A stretch of 64,000 nucleotides of DNA from Mesorhizobium helmanticense. GTDB taxonomy: Bacteria > Pseudomonadota > Alphaproteobacteria > Rhizobiales > Rhizobiaceae. How positions within the stretch are numbered: the first letter of the stretch is position 1; each line of letters begins with the position of its first letter. Shown piece after piece: positions 37,730 through 46,836 of the stretch. The stretch is from positions 62,001-126,000 of the forward strand of contig NZ_PZJX01000006.1 in assembly GCF_003034915.1 (NCBI RefSeq), read 5' to 3'. Position numbers and translations under genes: made by a program. The notes beneath the pieces were generated by a model. That model saw only the letters and a program-made list of their open reading frames with translations, ran no database searches and was not told where the DNA came from.

Positions 37730-39169
37730 TCAATCGCCGGCTTCAATGATGGCTTTCAGCCATTCCGTGATCGCATCAAAGTCGATCGGTTTCGTCGTAT
37801 CGACGTCGAAAAGCGGTCCGCGCCGCAGCGGCTCGGCGCGCCTGGCCAGTTCGATCAGCTCGGGGATATAGGCAGCACCCGGATGGCCGGCGGGGCGCTG
37901 GTCGAGCCGGGCGCGATAGCGCTCGGCAAGAACCTCGCCGGGAGCGTGGCACCAGATTTCGGCGGTCTGTTCGACGCCCGCCTTTCGCAAATGGTCCTCA
38001 AGAATCTGGCGCGGCTGGAAGCCGAACCAGGCATCGACGATCACGGTTGTGCCAGCGGGCGCCTCGCCGACGACCGACCAGATCGCCTGGTAGCTGGCGC
38101 GGCCGAGCGTGCGGTTGAACTCGCGGTCGCCGCCGCCGAGCACTTCGAGGAACGGGTTCTTGACCGTATCGAGCGCAAGCAATGGCCATCCCATGCGGTC
38201 GGCGATGCCGCGCGAAACGGTGCTCTTGCCGCTGGCGGGGATGCCGTTGACGAGCACGGCGCGCCTGGCGCGGCCGAGTTGGGTCGGAGCCGGCGTCATG
38301 CCCGCCTCCCCCGCCAATGCCTGCAGGCCAGCGCCGATCACGCCGGCATCGTCGCCGAGCTGTGCCGGTTCCACCTTGCATTGGTACCAGGGCGCCAGCG
38401 CCGGCGCGCAGGCAAGCGCCTTGTGCGCCGCCCGGCCAAGGCCGCCGCCAAGCAGAACCAGATCGGGGTCGAGCACTGCAACGGTCGTGTCGATCGCGGC
38501 TCGCAGCGGCCTGGCCCAGGCTTCCAGTACCCCGCGCGCCTGGATATCGCCGGCCGCGTCACGGGCAAAAAGCTGATCGACCGAGACATCCGCACCGAGC
38601 CCGGCCCGCGCGATGTGCCGGCCGAGCGCCGTGCCCGAGCTGGTGGTTTCGACGCAGCCGCGCCGGCCGCAGGCGCAGGTCTCGCCGTTCACGTCGACGG
38701 TGATATGGCCGAGCTGGCCCGCCGTTGCCCGGCCCTGCATGATCTGCCGGTTCCGGGCGACGGCGCCGCCAATGCCGGTGCCGATCGTGAACATGACGAT
38801 ATCGCCATGGCCCCGGCCGGCGCCGAGCGCCATCTCGGCGACCAGCGCCATGTTGCAGTCATTGTCGACGACGACGGGCTTGCCGGCGATGTCTTCAAGC
38901 CGTTCGGCCAGCGAAACCGAAGCCAGGTTGACATAGCCGCCGGACAGCACCCTGCGAAGCCGCGCATCGACGCGTCCGGGGACGCCGATGCCGATGGCTG
39001 CAACCTCTGGGGCATCGAGCCGGCGCACCATCCCGGCGATGCGGGAGAGAACCAGTTCCGGGTCCGGCGCGCTCTTCTCGGAAATGCGGTCGAGGATTTG
39101 ACCCGTGGCGGAAATACGGGCGGCACGCAGATTGGTGCCGCCAATGTCAATTCCGATGCTGAGGGGCAT
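37730..39169 (-). CDS. ROK-family sugar kinase fused to a P-loop kinase domain
   Basis: A 479-residue two-domain protein. Residues ~1-290 are a ROK sugar kinase: phosphate loop GIDIGGTNLRAARI, catalytic region VVVDNDCNMAL, TIGTGIGGAV, and the zinc motif GHITVDVNGETCACGRRGCVE. Residues ~300-479 form a separate P-loop kinase with Walker A GIPASGKS at 309-316, VIVDAWFGF and a lid region rich in arginine (ERYRARLDQRPAGHP). Both halves look intact, so the protein may phosphorylate twice or two different compounds. It lies 29 bp downstream of the aldolase gene on the same strand, within a sugar-uptake locus. Confidence 0.88.
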   Translation of the reverse strand: MPLSIGIDIGGTNLRAARISATGQILDRISEKSAPDPELVLSRIAGMVRRLDAPEVAAIGIGVPGRVDARLRRVLSGGYVNLASVSLAERLEDIAGKPVVVDNDCNMALVAEMALGAGRGHGDIVMFTIGTGIGGAVARNRQIMQGRATAGQLGHITVDVNGETCACGRRGCVETTSSGTALGRHIARAGLGADVSVDQLFARDAAGDIQARGVLEAWARPLRAAIDTTVAVLDPDLVLLGGGLGRAAHKALACAPALAPWYQCKVEPAQLGDDAGVIGAGLQALAGEAGMTPAPTQLGRARRAVLVNGIPASGKSTVSRGIADRMGWPLLALDTVKNPFLEVLGGGDREFNRTLGRASYQAIWSVVGEAPAGTTVIVDAWFGFQPRQILEDHLRKAGVEQTAEIWCHAPGEVLAERYRARLDQRPAGHPGAAYIPELIELARRAEPLRRGPLFDVDTTKPIDFDAITEWLKAIIEAGD

Positions 39170-39198
39170 GACGTCCTGCCAGTGATCAAACGCGGATA

Positions 39199-40107
39199 TC
39201 AGGCGGCTTTCTTTTGCCGGTAGTGTCCGATCACAGCCTGGATTTCGCGCAATCGCGGCACTGCGATGGTCTTAAGCCTTTCGCGCTGAATGTCACGGTC
39301 GAGCGAGATGCAGTCTTTCCACAGCGAACGGCCGGCGATGACACCCGACGCGCCGTTTTGCATGGCGATCTCGACCTGGCCAAGGAAGGTCGCGTGGTTG
39401 ACACCGGCCGAAAGCACCGCCCACGGCACGTCGCCTGCTATTCTGGTGATGTTGGCGCAAGCCTCGGGTGTTCCAGGGTACGGAAGCTTCAGCACTTTTG
39501 CGCCGCACTCCAGTGAAATCCGGGTACCCTCTTCGACAAGCCAGGGCGTTTTGGCTGCATAGTCCTCGGGGCTTTCCCCTTCGAGCTGGTAGGTCAGGAA
39601 CTCGACGACGAGCAGCAGGTCCTCCCGCCCGAAGTCTGCGATGCACTGGCGCAGGATGGCGATGTTGTGCGCATTGGCCTCAGGCTTGTCGGCCCTGAGA
39701 TAGACCATGATCTTGCCGCCCGTGCCGCCCAGTTCGCGGACTCGGCGCGCGTCGATGCCGGGAACCAGGCGCGACAAGCGATAGCCGTCGGGGGAGACGT
39801 CAAAGCCGGAAGCGTCGAGGCCGATGAGCAGCGCCGTATCCCGGTTCAGCACGCCTTCGTCGACCACCCTCGGCACCGCGCACAGCGGGTCCAGCAAGAC
39901 ACAGGACGCGGCGCTGGCGAGGTAACGCGTGATGTCCGATTTGGTGTCGCCGAGCATGTCATTGGTGATCTTGGCCTGTTCGGCCGGATCCGACGCCAGC
40001 AAGGTCCGCATGCCGCCGCGCTGATCGCAGGCGATGGCCACCATGGCCCCGTCCTTGCCGCATATCTGCTGGTAGCCGCGCAACTCCGCGGTGGTCATCT
40101 TTGCCAT
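39199..40107 (-). CDS. LacD-like tagatose-bisphosphate aldolase family protein
   Basis: A 302-residue class I-type aldolase of the LacD / YihT group, which cleaves ketose-1,6-bisphosphates or 6-deoxy-6-sulfofructose-1-phosphate. Visible blocks are IACDQRGGMRTLL, VLLDPLCAVPRV, IGLDASGFD, KIMVYLRAD, and KVLKLPYPGTPEACANIT, where the K of VLKLPYPG is the probable Schiff-base lysine. VLSAGVNHATFLGQVEIAM is also family-like. ATG 40107 is favoured; one at 40134 would add 9 residues and neither has a strong ribosome-binding site. It is the first gene of a minus-strand unit with the kinase fusion. Confidence 0.82.
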   Translation of the reverse strand: MAKMTTAELRGYQQICGKDGAMVAIACDQRGGMRTLLASDPAEQAKITNDMLGDTKSDITRYLASAASCVLLDPLCAVPRVVDEGVLNRDTALLIGLDASGFDVSPDGYRLSRLVPGIDARRVRELGGTGGKIMVYLRADKPEANAHNIAILRQCIADFGREDLLLVVEFLTYQLEGESPEDYAAKTPWLVEEGTRISLECGAKVLKLPYPGTPEACANITRIAGDVPWAVLSAGVNHATFLGQVEIAMQNGASGVIAGRSLWKDCISLDRDIQRERLKTIAVPRLREIQAVIGHYRQKKAA

Positions 40108-40351
40108 GGTCTTCTGTCCGATGTTGGCGCCCATTCGCGAGGCGCGGATTCCGTGGAAACAAGATTGTTCAGTTTTTCCCGCTTGCCGGCGGAAAGATCT
40201 TTGCCGCTTTGCTACGCTATCGATTCGCCGGGAGAAGCGGCCTCGCCGACACTGCCGCCCGTTAGGACCTCAAGTTGCGAGTTTGCCGAATTTGCGCGAT
40301 AACTCCCGTCGGCCTATGCTCGTGTAACACGTTGCTGAAAGGAATTGCAAG
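40108..40351. promoter_or_regulatory. Divergent control region, aldolase / SorC regulator
   Basis: A gap of about 244 bp containing CGAGTTTGC at 40278-40286. The reverse complement of this 9-mer recurs upstream of the binding-protein gene at 41432-41440, so both may be sites for the SorC regulator. GAGTT ... AACTC also flanks 40280-40305. The 9-mer match alone could occur by chance. Confidence 0.4.
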
Positions 40352-40393
40352 CTGTCTGCCCCTCCGATCCAGGACGCGACCGCATCGCGCACG

Positions 40394-41299
40394 ATGCTGC
40401 ACACGGTCGCCAAGCTGCACTACGAGGCTGAGATGTCGCAGGTCGACATCGCACGGCAGCTCGGCGTCTCCACGGCGACGATTTCGCGTCTGCTGCAAAG
40501 GGCGCGCGCCGAGGGGATCGTCCGGATCGAGGTTCTCGATCTGGCAACGCCCGAGGACATCACCAGGCAATTGATCGATGGGCTCGGACTTCGAGACGCG
40601 GCGGTGATCGAGACGCCGGCGGCGGGCGCACTGACGGCGCTTGCCGCTCCGCTCGGCGCGTTGCTCAAGCAAGCGCGGCTGGTGGCCGGCTCCGTGCTCG
40701 CCATCGGCTGGGGACGCGCCGTCCGCGAGGTGATCCGGACCGGCCTTCCGCGTATTCCCGGCGTCCACACCGTCGCTGCCACCGGCGGCATGCAGCAGCA
40801 TGCGCCGCATTTTCAGATCAACGAGTTCGTGCGGCTCGCCGCCGAGGAATTGGGCGGAACGCCGCATTTCATCCATGCGCCCTATCTGCCATCCAGCGAG
40901 TTGCGTGAGGTCTTCCTTGGCGACGCGGCCATCCGCGATGCTGTCGCGCTATGGGACCGGACCGACGTCGCGATCGTCGGCATCGGCCTGCCGCACGCCA
41001 TCAATCCGCCCGAGGCGAGTGCGGCCACATTGAGCGAGCAGGCCCTGGTTCATGCGGCGGGAGATGTCCTTCGGCATTACTTCGATGCCGAAGGCACCTT
41101 GATTCCCTGGGAAGGTGAGAGCCGGATGATCGCGATGTCGCCGGCACAGCTTCGCACGGTGCCGCTGGTGATCGGCGTTGCCGCGTCGCCGGAGAAAGCG
41201 ACGGCAATCATCGGCGCCGCTCGCGCCAGGCTCATCAATGCCCTGACTACGGATACGAAGACGGCGCAGGCCATCCTTGAGGCTCTCGCGCCTCGATAG
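40394..41299 (+). CDS. SorC/DeoR-family sugar-responsive regulator
   Basis: A 301-residue regulator from the first ATG. An N-terminal helix-turn-helix (MSQVDIARQLGVSTATISRLLQRARAEG) is followed by a sugar-phosphate-isomerase-like effector domain (VLAIGWGRAV, VAATGGMQQHAPHF, VAIVGIGLP). From ATG 40394 only a few residues precede the first helix. An in-frame CTG at 40352, preceded by AAAGGAA 7 nt upstream, would give a 315-residue protein starting SAPPIQDATASRTM and fits the family length better. It is divergent from the aldolase and upstream of the transporter, and probably controls both. Confidence 0.88.
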   Translation: MLHTVAKLHYEAEMSQVDIARQLGVSTATISRLLQRARAEGIVRIEVLDLATPEDITRQLIDGLGLRDAAVIETPAAGALTALAAPLGALLKQARLVAGSVLAIGWGRAVREVIRTGLPRIPGVHTVAATGGMQQHAPHFQINEFVRLAAEELGGTPHFIHAPYLPSSELREVFLGDAAIRDAVALWDRTDVAIVGIGLPHAINPPEASAATLSEQALVHAAGDVLRHYFDAEGTLIPWEGESRMIAMSPAQLRTVPLVIGVAASPEKATAIIGAARARLINALTTDTKTAQAILEALAPR

Positions 41300-41735
41300 A
41301 GGCCGGCTCCGGGCGGAACCGTAGGTCCCCTGCGAGGAAATCGGTTGTGTCGCCGGGATGTCGGGGCAATAGTCCGCCCTGGAGGCCTGCAGAGCGCATC
41401 ATATGCTGTCCGGTTTGAAAAGTCCGACGCCGCAAACTCGGAAAAACCGAGTTGCAATTTATTTCTGCAAAGTGTTACAACCAGAACGATCCGGCGTGCA
41501 AGAACGCCGGGCGACGCAGTTCCCACAGGCTTGCGGAGGCGAGTGAAGGGGAGCTGCGGCTCTTGTTCCGGTCGGTTCGACCGGCTGACCTATCGACCGG
41601 AGGGCGCTTGGGAGGAAAGCTGCCCGCGACAGCAAACAGGCGTTCCCCGGCCGTTGGGCAGCTTTTGCCTGAACGATTGACGGCCATTCCAATGTCACTT
41701 GCAACGGCAGATCTGCCAACAATGAGGAGGATGTC
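41300..41735 (+). promoter_or_regulatory. Long leader of the sugar ABC operon
   Basis: A 436-bp gap without a convincing ORF. It holds a perfect inverted repeat AACTCGG-AAAAA-CCGAGTT at 41435-41453, a likely operator. Further down is a 10-bp stem AAAGCTGCCC (41616-41625) / GGGCAGCTTT (41656-41665) with a 30-nt loop and TTTT at the end, which resembles an attenuator. A strong ribosome-binding site (GAGGAGG) precedes the binding-protein ATG at 41736. Confidence 0.55.
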
Positions 41736-42716
41736 ATGAAGAAGATTGTTGCCGCTCTCGCGGCTCTCGCCATCAGCGCCACGGCGCTGGTCGCTCCCGC
41801 GCTGGCGCAGGACAAGAAGTTCACCATTGCACTTATCCCCGGCCTCACGACCGATGGTTTCTATATCACCATGCGCAAAGGCGCCCAGGCGGCAGCCGAC
41901 GCGCTTGGCGTGGACCTTGTTTTCCAGGGCGCCCCGGATTTCAATCCGGTAACCCAGGTCCCCGTGCTTGACGCGGTCATCGCCAAGAAGCCGGATGCCA
42001 TCCTGATCGCGCCGACCGACAAGGTCCAATTGGTCGAGCCGCTGCGCAAGGCCAATGATGCCGGCATTCCGGTGATCACCGTCGACACTTTCATCGGCAG
42101 CGGCGTCTACCAGACCGGTGCCGGCGACGCGGATTTCCCGCTGTCCTATATCGCTTCGGACAACATTCTGGGCGGCGAGATCGCCGCGCGGGCATTGGCC
42201 ACTGCCATAGGCGACAAGGGCAAGGTCTACGTTTCGAACGTCAAGCCTGGCATTTCGACCACCGATCAGCGTGAAGAGGGCTTCAAGAAGGAAATGGCGG
42301 CCAACCATCCCGGCATCACCGTTCTCGAGACCCAGTTCAACGACAACGACGCCAACAAGGCCGCCTCGCAGCTGCAGGCTGTGTTCGCACGCAATCCCGA
42401 TCTCGTCGGCGTGTTCGGCGCAAACCTGTTCTCCGCGCTCGGCGCGGCGAATGGCGTCCAGCAAGCTGGGCAGACCGGCACCGTCAAGGTCGTGGCGTTC
42501 GACGCGCCGACCAGCATCGTCGACAATATCAACACCGGCCTGGTCGACGTTGCGATTGCCCAGCATCCCGCCGAGATCGGCTATTTCGGTGTCGTTTCGG
42601 CCTATGCGCACCTGACCGGCCAGTCGATCCCGGTTGCGATCGGCACCGGCTTCACGATCATGGACAAGGCGAACATCGCTGATCCGAACATCTCGAAGTA
42701 CCTTTATTCCGAATGA
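41736..42716 (+). CDS. Periplasmic sugar-binding protein of an ABC transporter
   Basis: A 326-residue periplasmic-binding protein of the ribose/fructose type (pentose-hexose binding, PBP1-like). Signal peptide MKKIVAALAALAISATALVAPALA, with cleavage before QDKK. Then FTIALIPGLTTDGFY, PDAILIAPTD, GIPVITVDTFI and KVVAFDAPTSIVDNI fit the family. It is the first gene of a binding protein-permease-ATPase operon. The sugar cannot be read from sequence; the nearby aldolase and kinase suggest a hexose that becomes a ketose bisphosphate. Confidence 0.93.
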   Translation: MKKIVAALAALAISATALVAPALAQDKKFTIALIPGLTTDGFYITMRKGAQAAADALGVDLVFQGAPDFNPVTQVPVLDAVIAKKPDAILIAPTDKVQLVEPLRKANDAGIPVITVDTFIGSGVYQTGAGDADFPLSYIASDNILGGEIAARALATAIGDKGKVYVSNVKPGISTTDQREEGFKKEMAANHPGITVLETQFNDNDANKAASQLQAVFARNPDLVGVFGANLFSALGAANGVQQAGQTGTVKVVAFDAPTSIVDNINTGLVDVAIAQHPAEIGYFGVVSAYAHLTGQSIPVAIGTGFTIMDKANIADPNISKYLYSE

Positions 42717-42817
42717 GTCCAAACCAGCCTGGTCTCCTTCCGGCTTGCCGGGAGGAGACCAGCGCCGGGTCTCTAGGCCCCTGTTGACGGAGGCCGCGCC
42801 GCGGATCGGATATACCA

Positions 42818-43871
42818 ATGACCTCAACATCACCAATCGAGCAGAGCGAAACCCATATCGCTCCTCAGGCCGACCATGGTGATCCGGCCAGGACCTGGCT
42901 CGGACGCATCGCCGAAGGGCGCGCCTGGCTGTTCCTCGCCGGCCTGATCATCTGTTTCGAGGTCTGGTCGAGGCTCGCCTTCGGCGCTACCTTCGTGCTC
43001 AACCCGTTCAACGTACAGTCCATTGCGATATTTGCGGTGGCGCCGTTGCTGCTTGCAACCGGACAGACATTCGTCATCATTTCGGGAGGCATCGACCTCT
43101 CGCTGGGCTTCATCATGGGCCTTGCCGCCGTCGTTGCCGCCCACGCCACGAACATGGCGGGAGCGGCAATTCCGCTGCCACTGGCAATGCTGGCGGGTAT
43201 TCTGGCTGCCGTGCTCGTTGCCGGCGTGCCGGGTATCATCAACGGCCTCTTAATCTCGCGGCTGAGAATTCCGCCCTTCATCGGCACGCTCGGCATGTTC
43301 GGCGTGGCGCGCGGCGCCGCCTATCTCCTTGCCGGCGGCACGACGGTGCCGGTCCAGAACTCCTGGTTCGCGCTGCTCGGCAACGGCAAGTTCCACGGTG
43401 TGCCCTATCTTGTGATGATCACCGCAATCTTCGTCGTCGTGATGCATTACATCCTGAGCCAGACCCGGTTCGGCCAGCACAATTACGCCATTGGCGCTAA
43501 TGTGCAGGCGGCGCGTCGCGCCGGCATCGACATCAGGGGCCATATCCTGCGCCTCTACGTGCTTTCGGCGATGTGTGCCGGCCTCGGTGGTGCGCTCTAC
43601 GCTGCGCGCTTCACGGCGGGCGCGGCCCAGGCCGGCGAACCCTTGCTGCTCGACAGCGTCGCGGCGGTGGTGATCGGCGGCGCCAGCCTGTTCGGCGGGT
43701 CCGGTACGATCTTCGGCACGGTCGCCGGCGCATTGGTGATCGCGGTGATCCAGTACGGGCTGGTCTTCGTCAATGTCGAGCCGTTCTGGCAGTTCATCGC
43801 CGTCGGCCTCGTCATCATTATCTCCGTCCTTATCGACCAGGCGCAGCGCCGGTTCAGTGGAGCTCGCCAGG

Positions 43872-43879
<8 letters not shown>
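42818..43879 (+). CDS. Sugar ABC transporter permease (RbsC/FrcC-like)
   Basis: A 353-residue inner-membrane permease with about ten hydrophobic segments. After a polar N-terminus (MTSTSPIEQSETH) they run from WLFLAGLIICFEVWSRLAF to FWQFIAVGLVIIISVLID. The typical RbsC motif GGIDLSLGFIMGL is present, as is the late VIGGASLFGGSGTIFGTVAGAL. It belongs to the carbohydrate uptake transporter 2 type. It starts 101 bp after the binding-protein gene and overlaps the ATPase start by 8 bp. Confidence 0.94.
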
Positions 43880-44627
<748 letters not shown>

Positions 44628-44670
44628 CTGAGGCTATCGACGGATCGTGGCCAGACCGCCGCGCTCCATG

Positions 44671-45477
44671 CTAGTCCATCAATGCATCGAGACCGCGCAC
44701 CAGCCCGGTAACTTGCAGCACGCGCCGGACGGCGAGCAGCGTTCCGGCCACGTAGGGTGCCGCGGACGAGCCGGCATCATGGCGAATGGTCAGCCTTTCG
44801 TCGGGCAGCCCAAACAGCGCCTCGCAGGACAGGATGTAGGACGGCAGGCGAAGCGCGTGCACCTGCACCCCCTCACCGGCTCCAACCGCGGCGCCGCGTG
44901 TTCCGGGCACGCCCGTCACTTCCGAGACTGGTCTTGCCGTCGAAGCCTTGCGGACATCCGCCAGCGCCTCGGCAAGCTCGCGCGCGGTGCCTGACGGGGC
45001 GTCGGGCTTCTTGGCGCTGGCATAGTCGATGACCTCGACATCGGGCACGTATTTCGCCGCCATCAGGGCGAACCGCTTCATCAGCGTGGCGGTGATCGAA
45101 AAATTGCCGGCGGCAATCACGCCGACCCGGTTGGCGCGTGCCGCGGCATCGATCTCGGCATAATCGGCGGCGCCAAGCCCCGATGTGCCGATCACCACAT
45201 GTCGCCCCTTGGAGATCGCCAGCAGCGCATGATCCTTCACCACATGCGGCTTGGTATAGTCGACCAGCACATCGGACGGCGCCTCCAGCGCCTCGGCCAG
45301 CGAAGCGGAAACGGTGACGCCATTGGCTGGCAGGCCAACCAGCAGGCCGGAATTCTGCCCCGCACCGCTGCGCGAAACCGCTCCGGCCAAATTCATGTCA
45401 CCTTGCGCCGAGATCGCCGGCACCAGCGCCTTGCCGACCCAGCCGGTCGCCCCGGCCATCACCACTCGTATCGTCAT
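44671..45477 (-). CDS. DapB-like reductase paralogue lacking the catalytic histidines
   Basis: A 268-residue dihydrodipicolinate-reductase-like protein. NAD(P)-binding VVMAGATGWVGKALVPAIS, GTSGLG and the C-terminal fold are recognisable. The substrate motif KKPDAPSGTAREL is present, but the preceding pair of histidines of true DapB (consensus E-A-H-H-x-x-K) is replaced by D-Y-A-S-A-K-K at about 45010-45030. The acid/base histidine needed for the lysine pathway is therefore missing. It may reduce another substrate. ATG 45477 is favoured. It lies immediately convergent to the sugar ABC operon, 43 bp from it. Confidence 0.8.
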   Translation of the reverse strand: MTIRVVMAGATGWVGKALVPAISAQGDMNLAGAVSRSGAGQNSGLLVGLPANGVTVSASLAEALEAPSDVLVDYTKPHVVKDHALLAISKGRHVVIGTSGLGAADYAEIDAAARANRVGVIAAGNFSITATLMKRFALMAAKYVPDVEVIDYASAKKPDAPSGTARELAEALADVRKASTARPVSEVTGVPGTRGAAVGAGEGVQVHALRLPSYILSCEALFGLPDERLTIRHDAGSSAAPYVAGTLLAVRRVLQVTGLVRGLDALMD

Positions 45478-45519
45478 CGCCTGGTCCTCCAATCGCGCCT
45501 TGAAACGACCAGCGATATG

Positions 45520-45553
45520 GAAAGAGCCCGGCTCATTCAAGCCAGGCTCTTTC
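45520..45553 (-). terminator. Hairpin terminator between ompA-like and dapB-like genes
   Basis: Perfect 9-bp stem GAAAGAGCC / GGCTCTTTC with a 16-nt loop. On the minus strand it lies downstream of the OmpA-family gene (stop at 45609) and upstream of the DapB-like gene, with no long U-run. Confidence 0.6.
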
Positions 45554-45608
45554 TTGAGTGTTGATCCAGACGCCGCGCAGGCGGTCGGATCACTGGACTC
45601 AAGCAGGC

Positions 45609-46166
45609 TTATCTTATGAAATCGTCGAAGCGGCGCAGCGTCACCCGGCGATTGCGCCAGTTCTCGTTCTGCGTCTGCACCAGCAGGAACTCCTCGCCAT
45701 AGCCAACCGTTTCGAGCGCATGGCCCGGCACGCCGAATTCGCGCACCAGCGTGCGCTTCAGCGACGCGGCGCGCTGCTCGGACAGGATCTGGTTCGACTG
45801 GAAGGAACCGACGGCGTCCGTATGGCCCTCGATCAGAATGCGGGCGCCGCGGTCACGCCGCAGGATGCGCCGCAGTGCGTCGGCGATGTTTTCGATCTTG
45901 CCGTACTGCGACTCGGAAATGGCCGCCGAGCCGAAGGCGAAATTGATCGACTGGATATCGATCGAGCGGGCCATGCGCCGCAGATCCGGCCGGCGCTTGA
46001 ATTCGCGAATGGTAACGCGCTGGTTCGGGCGCAGCTTCACCTTGGGCGCCGCTTCGAGTTGCCGCTCGATCGTGGCGGCCGAAGGGGTCGTCGCCTGGGC
46101 GGCGGCAAGGGTCGGCATGGCAAGCGCCGCAATCAGCACGGCGGCAAAGGTGCGTCTGGTCAGCAT
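45609..46166 (-). CDS. OmpA-family C-terminal domain protein
   Basis: A 185-residue exported protein: signal peptide MLTRRTFAAVLIAALAMPTLAAAQ, then an OmpA peptidoglycan-binding domain with INFAFGSAAI, ILIEGHTDAVGS, LSEQRAASL and NRRVTLRR. It lacks a beta-barrel, so it is a periplasmic or peripherally attached peptidoglycan binder. ATG 46166 has AAGGAG upstream. It stands between the DapB-like gene and the sulfurtransferase group. Confidence 0.92.
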   Translation of the reverse strand: MLTRRTFAAVLIAALAMPTLAAAQATTPSAATIERQLEAAPKVKLRPNQRVTIREFKRRPDLRRMARSIDIQSINFAFGSAAISESQYGKIENIADALRRILRRDRGARILIEGHTDAVGSFQSNQILSEQRAASLKRTLVREFGVPGHALETVGYGEEFLLVQTQNENWRNRRVTLRRFDDFIR

Positions 46167-46263
46167 GTCTTTCTCCTTCGGCCCTGCTCTGATGGCCGCA
46201 TTGATGGTGCCGACAAGATGCCAGAGGCAGTCTGAAGCCTCGATGAACGAAAGGTTCAGTTTT

Positions 46264-46836
46264 TCAGGGCCGCATGACGCTGGCCGAGCGCTCGGCGAAA
46301 GCCATCGGATGCACGATCTCTTTCTTCTGCGCCACCGGCGCGAAGCCGAGTTTCTGATAGAGCGGCAATGCCGCCGGATGGTCGAGCGTGCAGGTCTGTA
46401 CCGTTACCCGCTTCGGCCCGTGCGACCAGGCGGCGGCGATCGCCGCCCCCAGGAACCAGCGGCCGATGCCTTGTCCGGTCGCATGTTCCATCATGCCGAA
46501 ATAGGCTAGCTCCACCTCTTCCGGCAGATGCGGCTTGAGGTCGAAGAAGCCGGCCGGCGCGCCGTCGAGATAAAGCACCCTGATGTCGCGGTCCTCGCGA
46601 TGGATGCCCGCCGAAAGCTCTTCGTCGTTCAACCTGAGAACATTGACCCAGTGCCATTTGCGTCCCACCCGATCCATCAGATAGCGATAGAAGTGCAGCG
46701 GAATGTTCTTGGTCTTCAGCAGCGCGATCTGGCGGTTGTACGGCGCTGGCGGCGAATAGGCCGGCGGTACATGCATTTCGAGAAACGTCACCGTGACGTC
46801 GATGTCTTCCACCACTCCGTTTTCCATGGCCGTCAT
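46264..46836 (-). CDS. GNAT-family N-acetyltransferase
   Basis: A 190-residue GNAT acetyltransferase. The acetyl-CoA loop lies in MEHATGQGIGRWFLGAAI, with the preceding beta-strand VELAYFGMM and the C-terminal TLDHPAALPLYQKLGFAPV. The acceptor is unknown. The start at 46836 is fixed by a 4-bp ATGA overlap with the sseA stop; the open frame extends further upstream within sseA. It is the last gene of the cysK-alaX-sseA-GNAT run. Confidence 0.88.
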   Translation of the reverse strand: MTAMENGVVEDIDVTVTFLEMHVPPAYSPPAPYNRQIALLKTKNIPLHFYRYLMDRVGRKWHWVNVLRLNDEELSAGIHREDRDIRVLYLDGAPAGFFDLKPHLPEEVELAYFGMMEHATGQGIGRWFLGAAIAAAWSHGPKRVTVQTCTLDHPAALPLYQKLGFAPVAQKKEIVHPMAFAERSASVMRP

